From Pseudomonas sp. PICF141 (GTDB lineage: Bacteria; Pseudomonadota; Gammaproteobacteria; Pseudomonadales; Pseudomonadaceae): a DNA stretch of 64,000 nucleotides. Positions within the stretch are counted from its first letter, which is position 1; the number at the start of each line of letters is the position of its first letter. The notes under the pieces are model-generated. The model did no database searches. It had not been told where the DNA came from and saw only the letters and a list, made by a program, of their open reading frames with translations. A program made the translations under genes and the position numbers. The stretch covers positions 124,001 through 188,000 of the forward strand of contig NZ_MUNM01000050.1 of assembly GCF_002286815.1 (NCBI RefSeq), written 5' to 3'. Positions 12,522 to 20,845 of the stretch are shown piece by piece.

Positions 12522-12977
12522 TTATCCAGCGAAGGGCAGCCAAGGACTGGCCAGAATGACAGCCAAGGGTGCCAGCACTTGGGCGGCCAGCAGGACCGCC
12601 TGTTTGCGCAGCAGTTTAAGCCCCCCGCGCTGACGTTCGGTCCAGGGCCGACCGGCACGGCTGGCCGGTTGCAGGCTGAGGTTTTGCAGGGCCTGATCGA
12701 GGGCTTGAGTGCGATCTGACAAAGCGTCAGCGTCGCGGGCTATCAGAGTAAACAGGTCAGCGTCGAAGGCCACCCGCAGCGCCCAGTATTTTTGCCATAG
12801 CCCGAGGATGATCAGCCAGGCGCTGAGGATCAAGAACGGCGCCGTCGGGGTGATCAGCAGCAGTTGCAGCAGGCCGAACAACACCCCCAGCAAGGTCAGC
12901 CCTGTGGATAACTGATCTAGGGCGCGGCCCTGGCGCAGCAGGCTGGCGACCACGTGCAGTTCCATATCAACCGGCAT
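12522..12977 (-). CDS. Small membrane protein of the YnbABCD-like lipid operon, unknown function
   Basis: A 151-residue protein with a hydrophobic hairpin (about residues 25-60, LTLLGVLFGLLQLLLI and FLILSAWLIILGLW), a polar middle, and a hydrophobic C-terminus (LLAAQVLAPLAVILASPWL). No catalytic motif is recognisable. It overlaps the stop of the phosphatase gene by 11 bases (ATG 12977 after GGAG), which implies translational coupling. I do not recognise a named family; a partner of the lipid enzymes is the natural guess. Confidence 0.75.
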   Translation of the reverse strand: MPVDMELHVVASLLRQGRALDQLSTGLTLLGVLFGLLQLLLITPTAPFLILSAWLIILGLWQKYWALRVAFDADLFTLIARDADALSDRTQALDQALQNLSLQPASRAGRPWTERQRGGLKLLRKQAVLLAAQVLAPLAVILASPWLPFAG

Positions 12978-14277
12978 AGGCGTTCTCCAAGGCTTGGCGA
13001 TGGGCCGGATGTAGCACCACTTGCGGGCGTGCGGCCTGGATCATCGCCACGGCGGCATCGACAGTGGCCGCTCGACCGCTGTGCAGCAACCAGGCCGCGA
13101 TAGCGGTGGCGCTGCGTGAATAGCCCAAAGCGCAGCAGACCAGCAAGGGACCTTGCTTGCGCAGATGTTCAATGGCCTGAGCGGCGGCAAGACATTGCTC
13201 CGCGCTGGGTGTGGTTAGGTCGAGTATCGGAACGCTTTGATAGGCGCGGCCTCTCGGGTTGAGCGGCAGCTCAGCGCATAGATCAACCACAGCTTTGAAC
13301 GGCGCCAATTGCTCAGCGTCGGGAAGCCTGCCGAGCCAAACGTTATCCACAACCTCATTGGGTTGCGGATGTTTACGGGTCCAAAGCCGTGAGTTGATCC
13401 ACGCCGCTGCCACGTAGGGCGCAAATAACCAACGGGCGGCCGGGCTAAGGCGGCCGTCAGCGCGTTTCTGAAACCCGGCGGCGTCCAGCAGCGTGTAGTT
13501 GAGCGCCACCAACAGCAACGCCACGGAGGGCCAGATCAGCCACAGCCATCCGCCGCCCAGGCCAAAGGCTGGAATGGCGAATATCGCCGCGCCGATGCCA
13601 TAACGCAGGGCCAGGCGCCAGCGTTTCGGGTCCTTGGCCAACCGCAGGCTACTCAAGGGGCTAGGCCGATCCAGTGGCCACAACCACACGCACAGCCAGC
13701 CGGCGAGGGCGCCTGTAGGTAAGTCGATAAAGTGATGTTGATAAGTGGTCAGCACCGAAATCCCGATCAATGCGAACCAGCCGTGTACCAGCCAGCGCCA
13801 CAGCCCTTGAGAGTGCCGTTGGTACATGACCCACAAAATCACCAGCAGGGCGATGTGCAGCGACGGCGCCTGATTGAACGGCTTGTCGAACCCGGCCAGC
13901 ACCGCGAACAGCCAGCCGAACACTCCATCCAGTTCAGGCCGTTCGAAGGTGAAGCGCAGCGGCCATAACAGGAAACAACTGATAGAGATCACTTGAGCAC
14001 TCAGCAGGCGCAAGGCGTGGCGCTTGAGTTCATGGCGACTATCGGGCAGCAGCAGCGAAAAACCGTACAGCAGATCAATCGTCCAGTAGGGGACGATGGT
14101 CCAGGCCCAGAAGGGCATGGCGCTTTCCCAATCGAAAACGAAGGTGGCGACATCGCTGCGCTGGGCCGTGACCCACGTGGCAAAGCCGTAGCTGGCGAAA
14201 AACAGCGGTGCCAGCACCAGCAACCAGAGCACGGCGGGCTTCAGCAAACCCGGCTCTCTCGGGGCAGCCCCCATCAT
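12967..14277 (-). CDS. PAP2 / dual-specificity phosphatase fusion (YnbD-like)
   Basis: A 436-residue membrane protein with two phosphatase modules. The N-terminal PAP2-like part has multiple transmembrane helices and the motifs APSLHIALLV (S..H) and YQHHFIDLPTG (H...D). The C-terminal domain is a dual-specificity/tyrosine phosphatase with the CX5R loop CALGYSRS. I chose ATG 14277, which overlaps the upstream stop as ATGA. Same architecture and neighbourhood as E. coli YnbD. It probably dephosphorylates a lipid intermediate; the substrate is unknown. Confidence 0.88.
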   Translation of the reverse strand: MMGAAPREPGLLKPAVLWLLVLAPLFFASYGFATWVTAQRSDVATFVFDWESAMPFWAWTIVPYWTIDLLYGFSLLLPDSRHELKRHALRLLSAQVISISCFLLWPLRFTFERPELDGVFGWLFAVLAGFDKPFNQAPSLHIALLVILWVMYQRHSQGLWRWLVHGWFALIGISVLTTYQHHFIDLPTGALAGWLCVWLWPLDRPSPLSSLRLAKDPKRWRLALRYGIGAAIFAIPAFGLGGGWLWLIWPSVALLLVALNYTLLDAAGFQKRADGRLSPAARWLFAPYVAAAWINSRLWTRKHPQPNEVVDNVWLGRLPDAEQLAPFKAVVDLCAELPLNPRGRAYQSVPILDLTTPSAEQCLAAAQAIEHLRKQGPLLVCCALGYSRSATAIAAWLLHSGRAATVDAAVAMIQAARPQVVLHPAHRQALENAYAG

Positions 14278-16031
14278 TGCACCCGTTGCGCGAGGGACAC
14301 GGTGAAGATCCCCCATTCATCCACTCGCTGGGTGATTTTGCGAAAACCCGCTGCTTCCACCAGTTGATCCATTTCCGCCTGGCTGCGCCGACGCATCACC
14401 CACGCCTGGCCTTGACGGTGGCTGGTGAGGACGCGGGCGATCAGTTCCAGTTGCGGGTGCCAGGGTTGACCGGTGTAGACCAGATAGCCACCGGGCTCCA
14501 CGGCCTCCGCCAGGCCCGCCAGAGAGCCGCCGACCAGTGCATTGTCGGCAAACAGTTCATACAACCCGGACACAACCGCCAGTGTCGGCTTTGGGTCCAG
14601 TGCCGCCAGGTCGGCGCGGTCGAACGCGTCGCCTTTCACGAACTGCGCGATGTCTCCAAGGCCCTTATCACGAATCAGCGCACCACCGTCACGCACATTG
14701 ATGTCGCTGTAATCGCGCAACAGTATCGATTCCGGTAGCGGGCTGACGCCTTGCAAGGCTTCAAGAATGTAGCGGCCGTGACCGGCGGCGATGTCGACGA
14801 TGCGCACCGGTCGGCCTTCTTCACGCAGCTTGGCCATGGTCAGGCGCAGCAACTCTTCGACGTTGAGTTTGCGCTGGCGAATGCCGCGCCAGCCAATGGA
14901 ATTCAGGTAATTTTGATCAATCATCCGCCCGAGCCCGCCCTTGCCGGTGGGCTGGTTGCGGTACACGTAATCCAGAGTGCTGCCGGAGTCGAAACCGGTG
15001 TCGAAGCCCAGCTTTACCCCGTCGGACAGTCGGCTGCCCAGGCGCATGCTGGCGCGGGTCATGCGCCAGTACAGGTCGCGCATCGAGTTGTGCGGCAGCG
15101 GGGCAGCGAGGGATTCGGATTCCGCGCAGGTTAGGCCGATCTTGTCGGCATTGAGCAGCGAGGCGCGGTCCAGCGGGTATTCAAAGTTTTGCAGGATAAA
15201 GCGTTTGGCGCTGGCTACGGCCACGGCGCGATCACGTTCCCCAAGCGTGTCGTGGTAGAAACCCGGGAGAATGTGTTTTTCCTTTTTCAGGCTGCCCAAG
15301 CGTTCGAAAAACTGTTCCTGGGGTTTGCGGTGGACCACAAAGTCCGAGCCGGAAATCAGCAGTTGGGTCGGCACTTGAATCGCCTGCGCATCGGCCACCA
15401 CACGGTCGGCGGCTTCATACAAGCCGAGCAGCACATTCACTGAAATCGCCTTGGTGATCAGCGGATCGCTATCGTAAGAGGCGACGCGTTCCGGGTCGTG
15501 GCTGAGGAACTTGGCCTTGACGTAGCTGTTGACGAAAAAGTTGCCGCGAAACTTGCGCATCAGCGCCAGGCCCGGACGAGCGAAAGGGACGTATAGCTTG
15601 ACCTTGAATGCGGGCGACGCGAGCACCAGCGAGCGGATGCGCGGTGCATAGTCGTGGACCCAGGTCGAGGCAATCACCGCGCCGACGCTCTGGGCGATCA
15701 CGGCCATGTTCTCTTCATCGATCTGGTGGGTCGCGTTCAGGTGATCGCAAAAGGTCTGCACGTCCCGCACGCTGGTGGCGAAACTCGGGCTGTCGCCGCG
15801 AGCGCCCGGCGATTGACCATGACCGCGGGCGTCCCAGGCAAAGAAGTCGAACGCTGGCAGGTCCAGTTCATCCACCAAGTGAGCGATACGCCCCGAGTGT
15901 TCATGGCCGCGATGAAACAGCAGCACTGCCTTGCGCGGTTCGCCCGAATTACCCGCCGTGGCCGGCCAATGGCGGTAGAACAGTTCAACGCCGTCGTGGG
16001 TAGTGAAGGTCTTATTCTGAGTTTCACGCAT
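14274..16031 (-). CDS. Alpha/beta hydrolase - SAM methyltransferase fusion (YnbC-like)
   Basis: A 585-residue two-domain protein. Residues about 1-290 are a serine hydrolase of the monoacylglycerol-lipase type (WDARGHGQSPG, nucleophile in IAQSVGAV, Asp in SGSDFVVH, His in GFYHDTLGE). Residues about 330-585 form a class I methyltransferase with the SAM loop VDIAAGHGRYILEAL. This architecture and the length (585) agree with what I recall of E. coli YnbC. It overlaps the phosphatase gene by 4 bases (ATGA). The combination suggests deacylation and methylation of a lipid; the reaction is unknown. Confidence 0.9.
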   Translation of the reverse strand: MRETQNKTFTTHDGVELFYRHWPATAGNSGEPRKAVLLFHRGHEHSGRIAHLVDELDLPAFDFFAWDARGHGQSPGARGDSPSFATSVRDVQTFCDHLNATHQIDEENMAVIAQSVGAVIASTWVHDYAPRIRSLVLASPAFKVKLYVPFARPGLALMRKFRGNFFVNSYVKAKFLSHDPERVASYDSDPLITKAISVNVLLGLYEAADRVVADAQAIQVPTQLLISGSDFVVHRKPQEQFFERLGSLKKEKHILPGFYHDTLGERDRAVAVASAKRFILQNFEYPLDRASLLNADKIGLTCAESESLAAPLPHNSMRDLYWRMTRASMRLGSRLSDGVKLGFDTGFDSGSTLDYVYRNQPTGKGGLGRMIDQNYLNSIGWRGIRQRKLNVEELLRLTMAKLREEGRPVRIVDIAAGHGRYILEALQGVSPLPESILLRDYSDINVRDGGALIRDKGLGDIAQFVKGDAFDRADLAALDPKPTLAVVSGLYELFADNALVGGSLAGLAEAVEPGGYLVYTGQPWHPQLELIARVLTSHRQGQAWVMRRRSQAEMDQLVEAAGFRKITQRVDEWGIFTVSLAQRVQ

Positions 16032-16070
16032 TGCACTTTCCTTATGCTTGAGGAGCCTTACGCTGAGGCT

Positions 16071-16694
16071 TTATGCCGAGGGAGCGTTTTCCTGCACTTC
16101 TTTCAGGCCCAGGCGGACCCGGTTGACCAAGGTGTAAGCCAGCAGGACGGCGACCACCGCAAACACAACGTTAATCCACAACGCGTTGATCCAGCCGATG
16201 GCAATGCCGGTGGCCAAGGCGCCCAGTGCAAACGCGCGATCGCTCTTGCCCATCGGGCCGTCATATCGCCGCGATGCGCCGACCATCGGCCCGAGGACGC
16301 CGCTGTATTCGCTGAACAATGCCAGCAGCGTGACCAACAGCACAATCAACACGCTCACGTCGGGAATCAGGGCGAAAGGCAGGATCAGCGCGCTGTCGGC
16401 AACGATATCGCACAGTTCATTAAGATAGGCGCCGAGGCGCGACTGTTGGCCGAATTCCCGGGCCAGCATGCCGTCGATGGCGTTCAGCGCCATCCGCAGG
16501 ATCATCCACACGGGAATCAGCAGAAAAACCCACAGGTGATGGGCGAAGCAAGCAATCCCGACGCCCGTCACAACCGAAATGACGCCGGCCAGCACGGTAA
16601 TTTGATTGGCGGTGGTGCCGTTATCGAACAGTCGCTGAACCAGCGGTCGCAACAGATTCTGGAAGGCAGGTTTAAGTTGGTAGATGGAGGGCAT
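16071..16694 (-). CDS. CDP-alcohol phosphatidyltransferase family protein (YnbA-like)
   Basis: A 207-residue integral membrane enzyme. It has the family metal-binding signature D-G-x2-A-R-x8-G-x3-D-x3-D (DGMLAREF then GAYLNELCDIVAD, about residues 74-100), which displaces CMP from CDP-diacylglycerol by an alcohol. It is the first gene of the lipid operon; its promoter must lie in the 159-base gap shared with the divergent LysR gene. The head group made is unknown. Counterpart of E. coli YnbA. Confidence 0.9.
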   Translation of the reverse strand: MPSIYQLKPAFQNLLRPLVQRLFDNGTTANQITVLAGVISVVTGVGIACFAHHLWVFLLIPVWMILRMALNAIDGMLAREFGQQSRLGAYLNELCDIVADSALILPFALIPDVSVLIVLLVTLLALFSEYSGVLGPMVGASRRYDGPMGKSDRAFALGALATGIAIGWINALWINVVFAVVAVLLAYTLVNRVRLGLKEVQENAPSA

Positions 16695-16853
16695 CTGGAT
16701 ACGGTCTCAGCAATTGAAAGCGTGAACGTTCAGGGTTATACGTCACAATAATCAGAATGCCATTAAAACTGCACGGCTCATCCTCTTCCAGCGATATCCA
16801 GGTCCAATCGGGAAACATCGGCCTCGCGTTTTTCAGTGCTCAGGAGTTAATCC

Positions 16854-17756
16854 ATGGACCGCTTCCAGGAAATGCAAGTCTTCGCTACCGTCGCCCAGGA
16901 ACAAGGCTTCTCGACGGCGGCGCGGCGTTTGGGAATGTCGGCGGCCAGTGTCACCCGCGCTGTGGCGGCGCTGGAAAAACGCATTGGCACTCAACTGCTG
17001 ACACGTACCACCCGCAGTGTGCATTTGAGTGAGGCGGGTCAGCGTTATCTGGAGGATTGTCGGAGAATTCTCACCGAGGTGCAGGAAGCGGAGGATTCGG
17101 CGGCCGGGAGCCACGCCCAACCCCGTGGGCAATTGACGATCACGGCGCCGGTGTTGTTCGGTGATTTGTTCGTTACGCCGCTCATGGTCGGTTACTTGTC
17201 TCAATTTCCTGAAGTCAGCATCAACGCTCTACTGGTCGACCGGGTGGTGAGCATGGTCGAGGAGGGCATTGATGTGGCTGTGCGCATCGGTGAGTTACCG
17301 GACAGCAATCAACATGCAATTCGCGTGGGCGAAGTGCGGCGGGTGATCTGCGCCTCCCCTGGATTCCTGGGCGATCATGGTCGGCCCCGGCATCCTGCAG
17401 ATTTAAGCGCAGGCCCGATCATCGCGACCTCGTCCATCGGTCAGCACAGAAGCTGGCCGTTCATTGACGCGGGAGAGCCGATCAGTGTTCGTCTGGAACC
17501 GCGTCTTGTGGTCACTGCCAATCAGGCGGCTATCACGGCTGCCGCCATGGGGCTGGGACTGACCCGAGTGCTGTCGTATCAAGTGGCGAGCAAAGTCGCG
17601 GCCGGTGAGCTGGAAATCGTTCTGGCTGACTTCGAACTGCCGCCATTGCCCATTCATGTGGTCTACCAGGGTGGGCGCAAAGCCCCGGCGCGGGTCCGTA
17701 GTTTTGTGGACTTCGCGGTGAACGTACTGCGCGAACACCCGGGCCTGCTTGGCTGA
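16854..17756 (+). CDS. LysR-family transcriptional regulator
   Basis: A 300-residue regulator. The N-terminal helix-turn-helix (residues 1-60, with AARRLGMSAASVTRAVAALE) is followed by a periplasmic-binding-protein-like effector domain starting about residue 90 (GQLTITAPVLFGD). It resembles the large group that controls adjacent detoxification or redox genes. It is divergent from the ynbA-like gene and lies upstream of the GST and flavoprotein genes, so either could be a target. The inducer is unknown. Confidence 0.92.
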   Translation: MDRFQEMQVFATVAQEQGFSTAARRLGMSAASVTRAVAALEKRIGTQLLTRTTRSVHLSEAGQRYLEDCRRILTEVQEAEDSAAGSHAQPRGQLTITAPVLFGDLFVTPLMVGYLSQFPEVSINALLVDRVVSMVEEGIDVAVRIGELPDSNQHAIRVGEVRRVICASPGFLGDHGRPRHPADLSAGPIIATSSIGQHRSWPFIDAGEPISVRLEPRLVVTANQAAITAAAMGLGLTRVLSYQVASKVAAGELEIVLADFELPPLPIHVVYQGGRKAPARVRSFVDFAVNVLREHPGLLG

Positions 17757-17886
17757 AGGGTTATTGCACGGGCTGAAATAATGGATTGCGTTTGCTGGTT
17801 ATTCTGTTGTTTTGGTTGCGGATGGAAGATGGCCCCCTATCGGCGCTGATCTTCCTGGACGGCGCCACCACCCAGCGGAGTCGACC

Positions 17887-18513
17887 ATGCAAGCGATCAA
17901 ACTCTACAACTTCCCCCGCTCTGGCCACGCTCACCGTGTGGAGCTGATGCTGTCTTTGTTGCAACTGCCGACCGAGCTGATCTTCGTCGATTTGGCCAAG
18001 GGCGCCCACAAGCAAGCGGATTTTCTGACGCTCAACCCGTTTGGGCAGGTGCCAGTGATTGATGATCAAGGCGTGGTGCTGGCCGATTCCAACGCGATCC
18101 TGGTCTACCTTGCGCTGAAATACGGCGAGGGTCGCTGGCTGCCAACCGACCCGGTCGGTGCGGCCAAGGTTCAACGCTGGTTGTCGGTCGCCGCCGGGCC
18201 AATTGCTTTCGGGCCGGGCAGGGCAAGGCTGATCACCGTATTTGGTGCGCTTTACAACGCGCAAGAGGTGATCGCTTACGCCCACAGCTGGCTCAAAGTG
18301 ATCGATCAGGAACTGGGCGCAACGCCCTATCTGGCCAGTGGCGAGCCGACTATCGCCGACATCGCTGCGTACAGCTACATCGCCCATGCCCCGGAAGGCA
18401 ATGTGTCGCTGGATGACTACCCCAACATCCGTGCCTGGCTGACACGGGTTGAAGCCTTGCCGGGGTTTGTCGGCATGCCACGCACCGTCGCCGGTTTGCA
18501 AACAACTGCCTGA
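17887..18513 (+). CDS. Glutathione S-transferase family protein
   Basis: A 208-residue protein. The N-terminal thioredoxin-fold domain ([19 protein letters not shown]) has the glutathione-binding cis-proline segment GQVPVIDD and the Ser-containing [12 protein letters not shown]. The C-terminal domain is helical with [13 protein letters not shown] chose ATG 17887; a longer frame from 17812 lacks family similarity. It lies downstream of the LysR gene and upstream of an FMN-binding protein, suggesting a small redox or detoxification unit. Confidence 0.92.
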   Translation: MQAIKLYNFPRSGHAHRVELMLSLLQLPTELIFVDLAKGAHKQADFLTLNPFGQVPVIDDQGVVLADSNAILVYLALKYGEGRWLPTDPVGAAKVQRWLSVAAGPIAFGPGRARLITVFGALYNAQEVIAYAHSWLKVIDQELGATPYLASGEPTIADIAAYSYIAHAPEGNVSLDDYPNIRAWLTRVEALPGFVGMPRTVAGLQTTA

Positions 18514-18576
18514 TGTTCACGGCCCGATTGATTCGGGCTGTTCTTGATGCGCGATCAGCGCAGGGGAGAAGCCGTT

Positions 18577-19560
18577 ATGGAGCGTTCACCTTGGCACGCA
18601 GGCGAGAAACAGTTGCAGGCTCGTGTGGGTGTCGCCGAGCGCATGGACGAATTAGGTCGTAGGGTGATTCGCAGCGAGATGCCGGATCAGCACCGCACCT
18701 TCTATCAGCAACTGCCGTTCATGCTGTACGGCGCGGTGGATGCTGACGGCAACCCTTGGGCCAGCATTCTGGAAGGCGCGCCAGGTTTTGCCCAGTCTCC
18801 AGAGCCTGCGCTGTTGCAGTTCGCCAGCCTGCCTGGTCACGACGACCCTGCGCCATTGCAAGACGGAATGGCGATCGGTCTGCTCGGTATTGAGCTGCAC
18901 ACGCGACGTCGCAACCGTCTCAATGGCCGAGTTGGCGCTATGACGGCGAGCGGCTTCGAAGTGACGGTGCAGCAATCTTTCGGCAATTGCCCGAAATACA
19001 TTCAATTGCGCCAGTTTCACTCGGTGCCCTTGGCGGATCCGTCGGCCCGTGTCGCGCAGCACCTCAACGGGCTGGATGAGGCGGCCAAAGCCATGATCGC
19101 CGGCGCTGACACCTTCTTTGTCGCCAGTTATGTGGACGTCGATGGCCAACGCTCGGTGGACGTTTCTCATCGGGGCGGCCAGGCCGGTTTCGTCCAGGTA
19201 GAGGGCAATCGACTGACCATCCCGGACTTCGCCGGCAACCTGTTCTTCAATACGTTGGGCAATCTGCTGGTCAATCCTCGAGCCGGATTGCTGTTCATCG
19301 ATTTCGATTCCGGTGACTTGCTGCACCTCACCGGTCGCACGCAAATCATCCTCGAAGGCCCGCAAGTCGAAGCCTTCCAAGGGGCCGAGCGGTTGTGGAC
19401 ATTCGAGGTGCAGTGCATGGTGCGACGGCCCGCGGCGCTGGCCTTGCGCTGGCGCTTTGACGGCGTGTCACCCACCAGTTTGCTGACCGGGACCTGGGCG
19501 CAGGCGAATGCACGCCTGCGAAGCCCAAGCCGGAGCGGTAACCCAGAAAATCCACTGTAG
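18577..19560 (+). CDS. Pyridoxamine 5'-phosphate oxidase-like FMN-binding protein
   Basis: A 327-residue protein of the PNPOx-like flavin-binding split-barrel group. Recognisable segments are FMLYGAVDADGNPWASILEG (first barrel) and FFVASYVDVDGQRSVDVSHRGG, with NRLTIPDFAGNLFFNTLGN (second barrel), so two split barrels in tandem. ATG 18577 follows AGGGGAGAAGCCGTT; in-frame starts upstream (18544, 18547) have poorer signals. It probably acts in redox chemistry with the neighbouring GST; the substrate is unknown. A weak hairpin (18522-18538) lies before it. Confidence 0.82.
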   Translation: MERSPWHAGEKQLQARVGVAERMDELGRRVIRSEMPDQHRTFYQQLPFMLYGAVDADGNPWASILEGAPGFAQSPEPALLQFASLPGHDDPAPLQDGMAIGLLGIELHTRRRNRLNGRVGAMTASGFEVTVQQSFGNCPKYIQLRQFHSVPLADPSARVAQHLNGLDEAAKAMIAGADTFFVASYVDVDGQRSVDVSHRGGQAGFVQVEGNRLTIPDFAGNLFFNTLGNLLVNPRAGLLFIDFDSGDLLHLTGRTQIILEGPQVEAFQGAERLWTFEVQCMVRRPAALALRWRFDGVSPTSLLTGTWAQANARLRSPSRSGNPENPL

Positions 19561-19694
19561 GAGCGACCTGTGGCGAGGGGGCTTGCCCCCGTTTGAGTGC
19601 GTAGCACTCACAAAATCTTTGGTACATCAGAGATTTTGGGGCCGCTTCGCAGCCCAACGGGGCGATGCGGCGCTCCGACAAGCCCCCTCCCCAC
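19557..19694. repeat. Composite inverted repeat (REP/BIME-like) at a convergent gene end
   Basis: The region starts with GTAGGAGCGACCTGTGGCGA and continues GGGGGCTTGCCCCC, a frequent Pseudomonas REP form. It ends with a complementary CAAGCCCCCTCCCCACA (about 19678-19694). Between them are smaller palindromes: GAGTGCGTAGCACTC, AAAATCT...AGATTTT and GGGGCCGCTTCGCAGCCC. It overlaps the last bases of the flavoprotein gene and fills the space up to wbpZ. No coding sequence is seen here. Confidence 0.75.
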
Positions 19695-19714
19695 AAAAGC
19701 CCGGGCCCGCAGGT

Positions 19715-20845
19715 TCAGGCGTAGGACAGGGATTTTTCTTCCAGCAGTTCTTCGTACAACGTCGTCCACTTGCGGCCCATTTCTTCCGCCGTGAACAACT
19801 GCCGATAACGCGCCTCTGCCTTCACGCCCATTTCGGCCGCAAGCGTCGGGTTTTCCCACAGAGTGCGCATGGCTTCACGGAACGCCTGTGGATGACTCGG
19901 CGGCACCACCAGCCCGGTTTCGTTGTGGATGTTGATGTAGCTGGTGCCGGTGCCGATTTCGCTGGAGATCATCGGTTTGCCGTACATCGCACCTTCGAGC
20001 AGCGAGATGCCGAACGCTTCGGAGCGCAGGTGCGAGGGAAATACGATGGCGTAACTCAGTTGCAGCAGCGCGACTTTGTCTTCGTCGCCAAGACGCCCCA
20101 GAAAGTGAATATTGCGCAAACCCAACGCTGCGGCCTGGGCGTGCAGTTCGGCTTCCAGCGGCCCGGCACCAACGATTACCACCGGGTAATCCACGTCTTT
20201 CAAGGCGTCGAGCAGAATGTGCAGGCCTTTGTAATAGCGCATCACGCCCACAAACAGAAAAAACTTATCCCCAAGTGTTTGCCGCCAATGGTTCATGCGT
20301 TCGTTATCGGCCTGTGGATAACCGGCTTTGTTCAGGCCATAGGGAATGACGCGGGTCTTGTCCCGAAACTGCTGCAACACATCACTGGTGTGCAGATAGT
20401 TGGGGGATGCGGCGACGATCCGGTCAGCGCTGGCAAGGAAGCGGTTCATCAGAGGCCGGTAAAGTTTGAGCAGGTGCTTTTGACGAATGATGTCCGAGTG
20501 GTAGGTGACTACGCTGGGTTTGTTTGTGGCGGCAGAAAAATGCACCAGGTCCATGAACGGCCACGGGAAGTGGTAATTGACCACGTCAGCCTCAGCAGCC
20601 ATTTCGCGAAATTGTTTGAAGACGCTGTAAGAAAAGCCTGTGGAGGCGAACTGAATGTCGAGTTTGGCCCGATGGACTTCGTGCTGCCCGAGTTGCACCA
20701 CCGGCGGTGTCGGATCGGCACTGAGGGTCAGCACCTGACTTTCAATGCCATGCTGGGCGCCGCTTTCACACAACTGGAAGATCACTTGCTCGATCCCGCC
20801 GACGGAGTCAGGCAGGTACGTCTTGAAAAAATGAAGAACTCGCAT
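19715..20845 (-). CDS. wbpZ: A-band rhamnan glycosyltransferase WbpZ
   Basis: A 376-residue GT4-type (GT-B fold) glycosyltransferase that adds D-rhamnose early in common polysaccharide antigen assembly at the cytoplasmic face. The N-terminus is MRVLHFFKTYLPDSVGGIE. The C-terminal donor-binding block is EAFGISLLEGAMYGKPMISSE (the E-x7-E motif). It is the last gene of the rmd-to-wbpZ operon and starts immediately after the wbpY stop. Order and length correspond to PA5447. Confidence 0.92.
   Translation of the reverse strand: MRVLHFFKTYLPDSVGGIEQVIFQLCESGAQHGIESQVLTLSADPTPPVVQLGQHEVHRAKLDIQFASTGFSYSVFKQFREMAAEADVVNYHFPWPFMDLVHFSAATNKPSVVTYHSDIIRQKHLLKLYRPLMNRFLASADRIVAASPNYLHTSDVLQQFRDKTRVIPYGLNKAGYPQADNERMNHWRQTLGDKFFLFVGVMRYYKGLHILLDALKDVDYPVVIVGAGPLEAELHAQAAALGLRNIHFLGRLGDEDKVALLQLSYAIVFPSHLRSEAFGISLLEGAMYGKPMISSEIGTGTSYINIHNETGLVVPPSHPQAFREAMRTLWENPTLAAEMGVKAEARYRQLFTAEEMGRKWTTLYEELLEEKSLSYA

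Larger units (their letters stand above)
7975..13351. other. Cluster of eight perfect DnaA boxes
   Basis: Eight exact matches to TTATCCACA (either strand) begin at 7975, 8064, 8169, 10576, 10878, 12215, 12903 and 13343. Three are intergenic (8064 and 8169 flank the REP doublet; 10878 follows the glmS stop) and five are inside genes. About 0.04 matches would be expected by chance in this length. Five further matches occur in the rest of the window, at 20313, 25838, 52464, 59758 and 59955. A role in titrating DnaA near the origin is inference. Confidence 0.5.
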
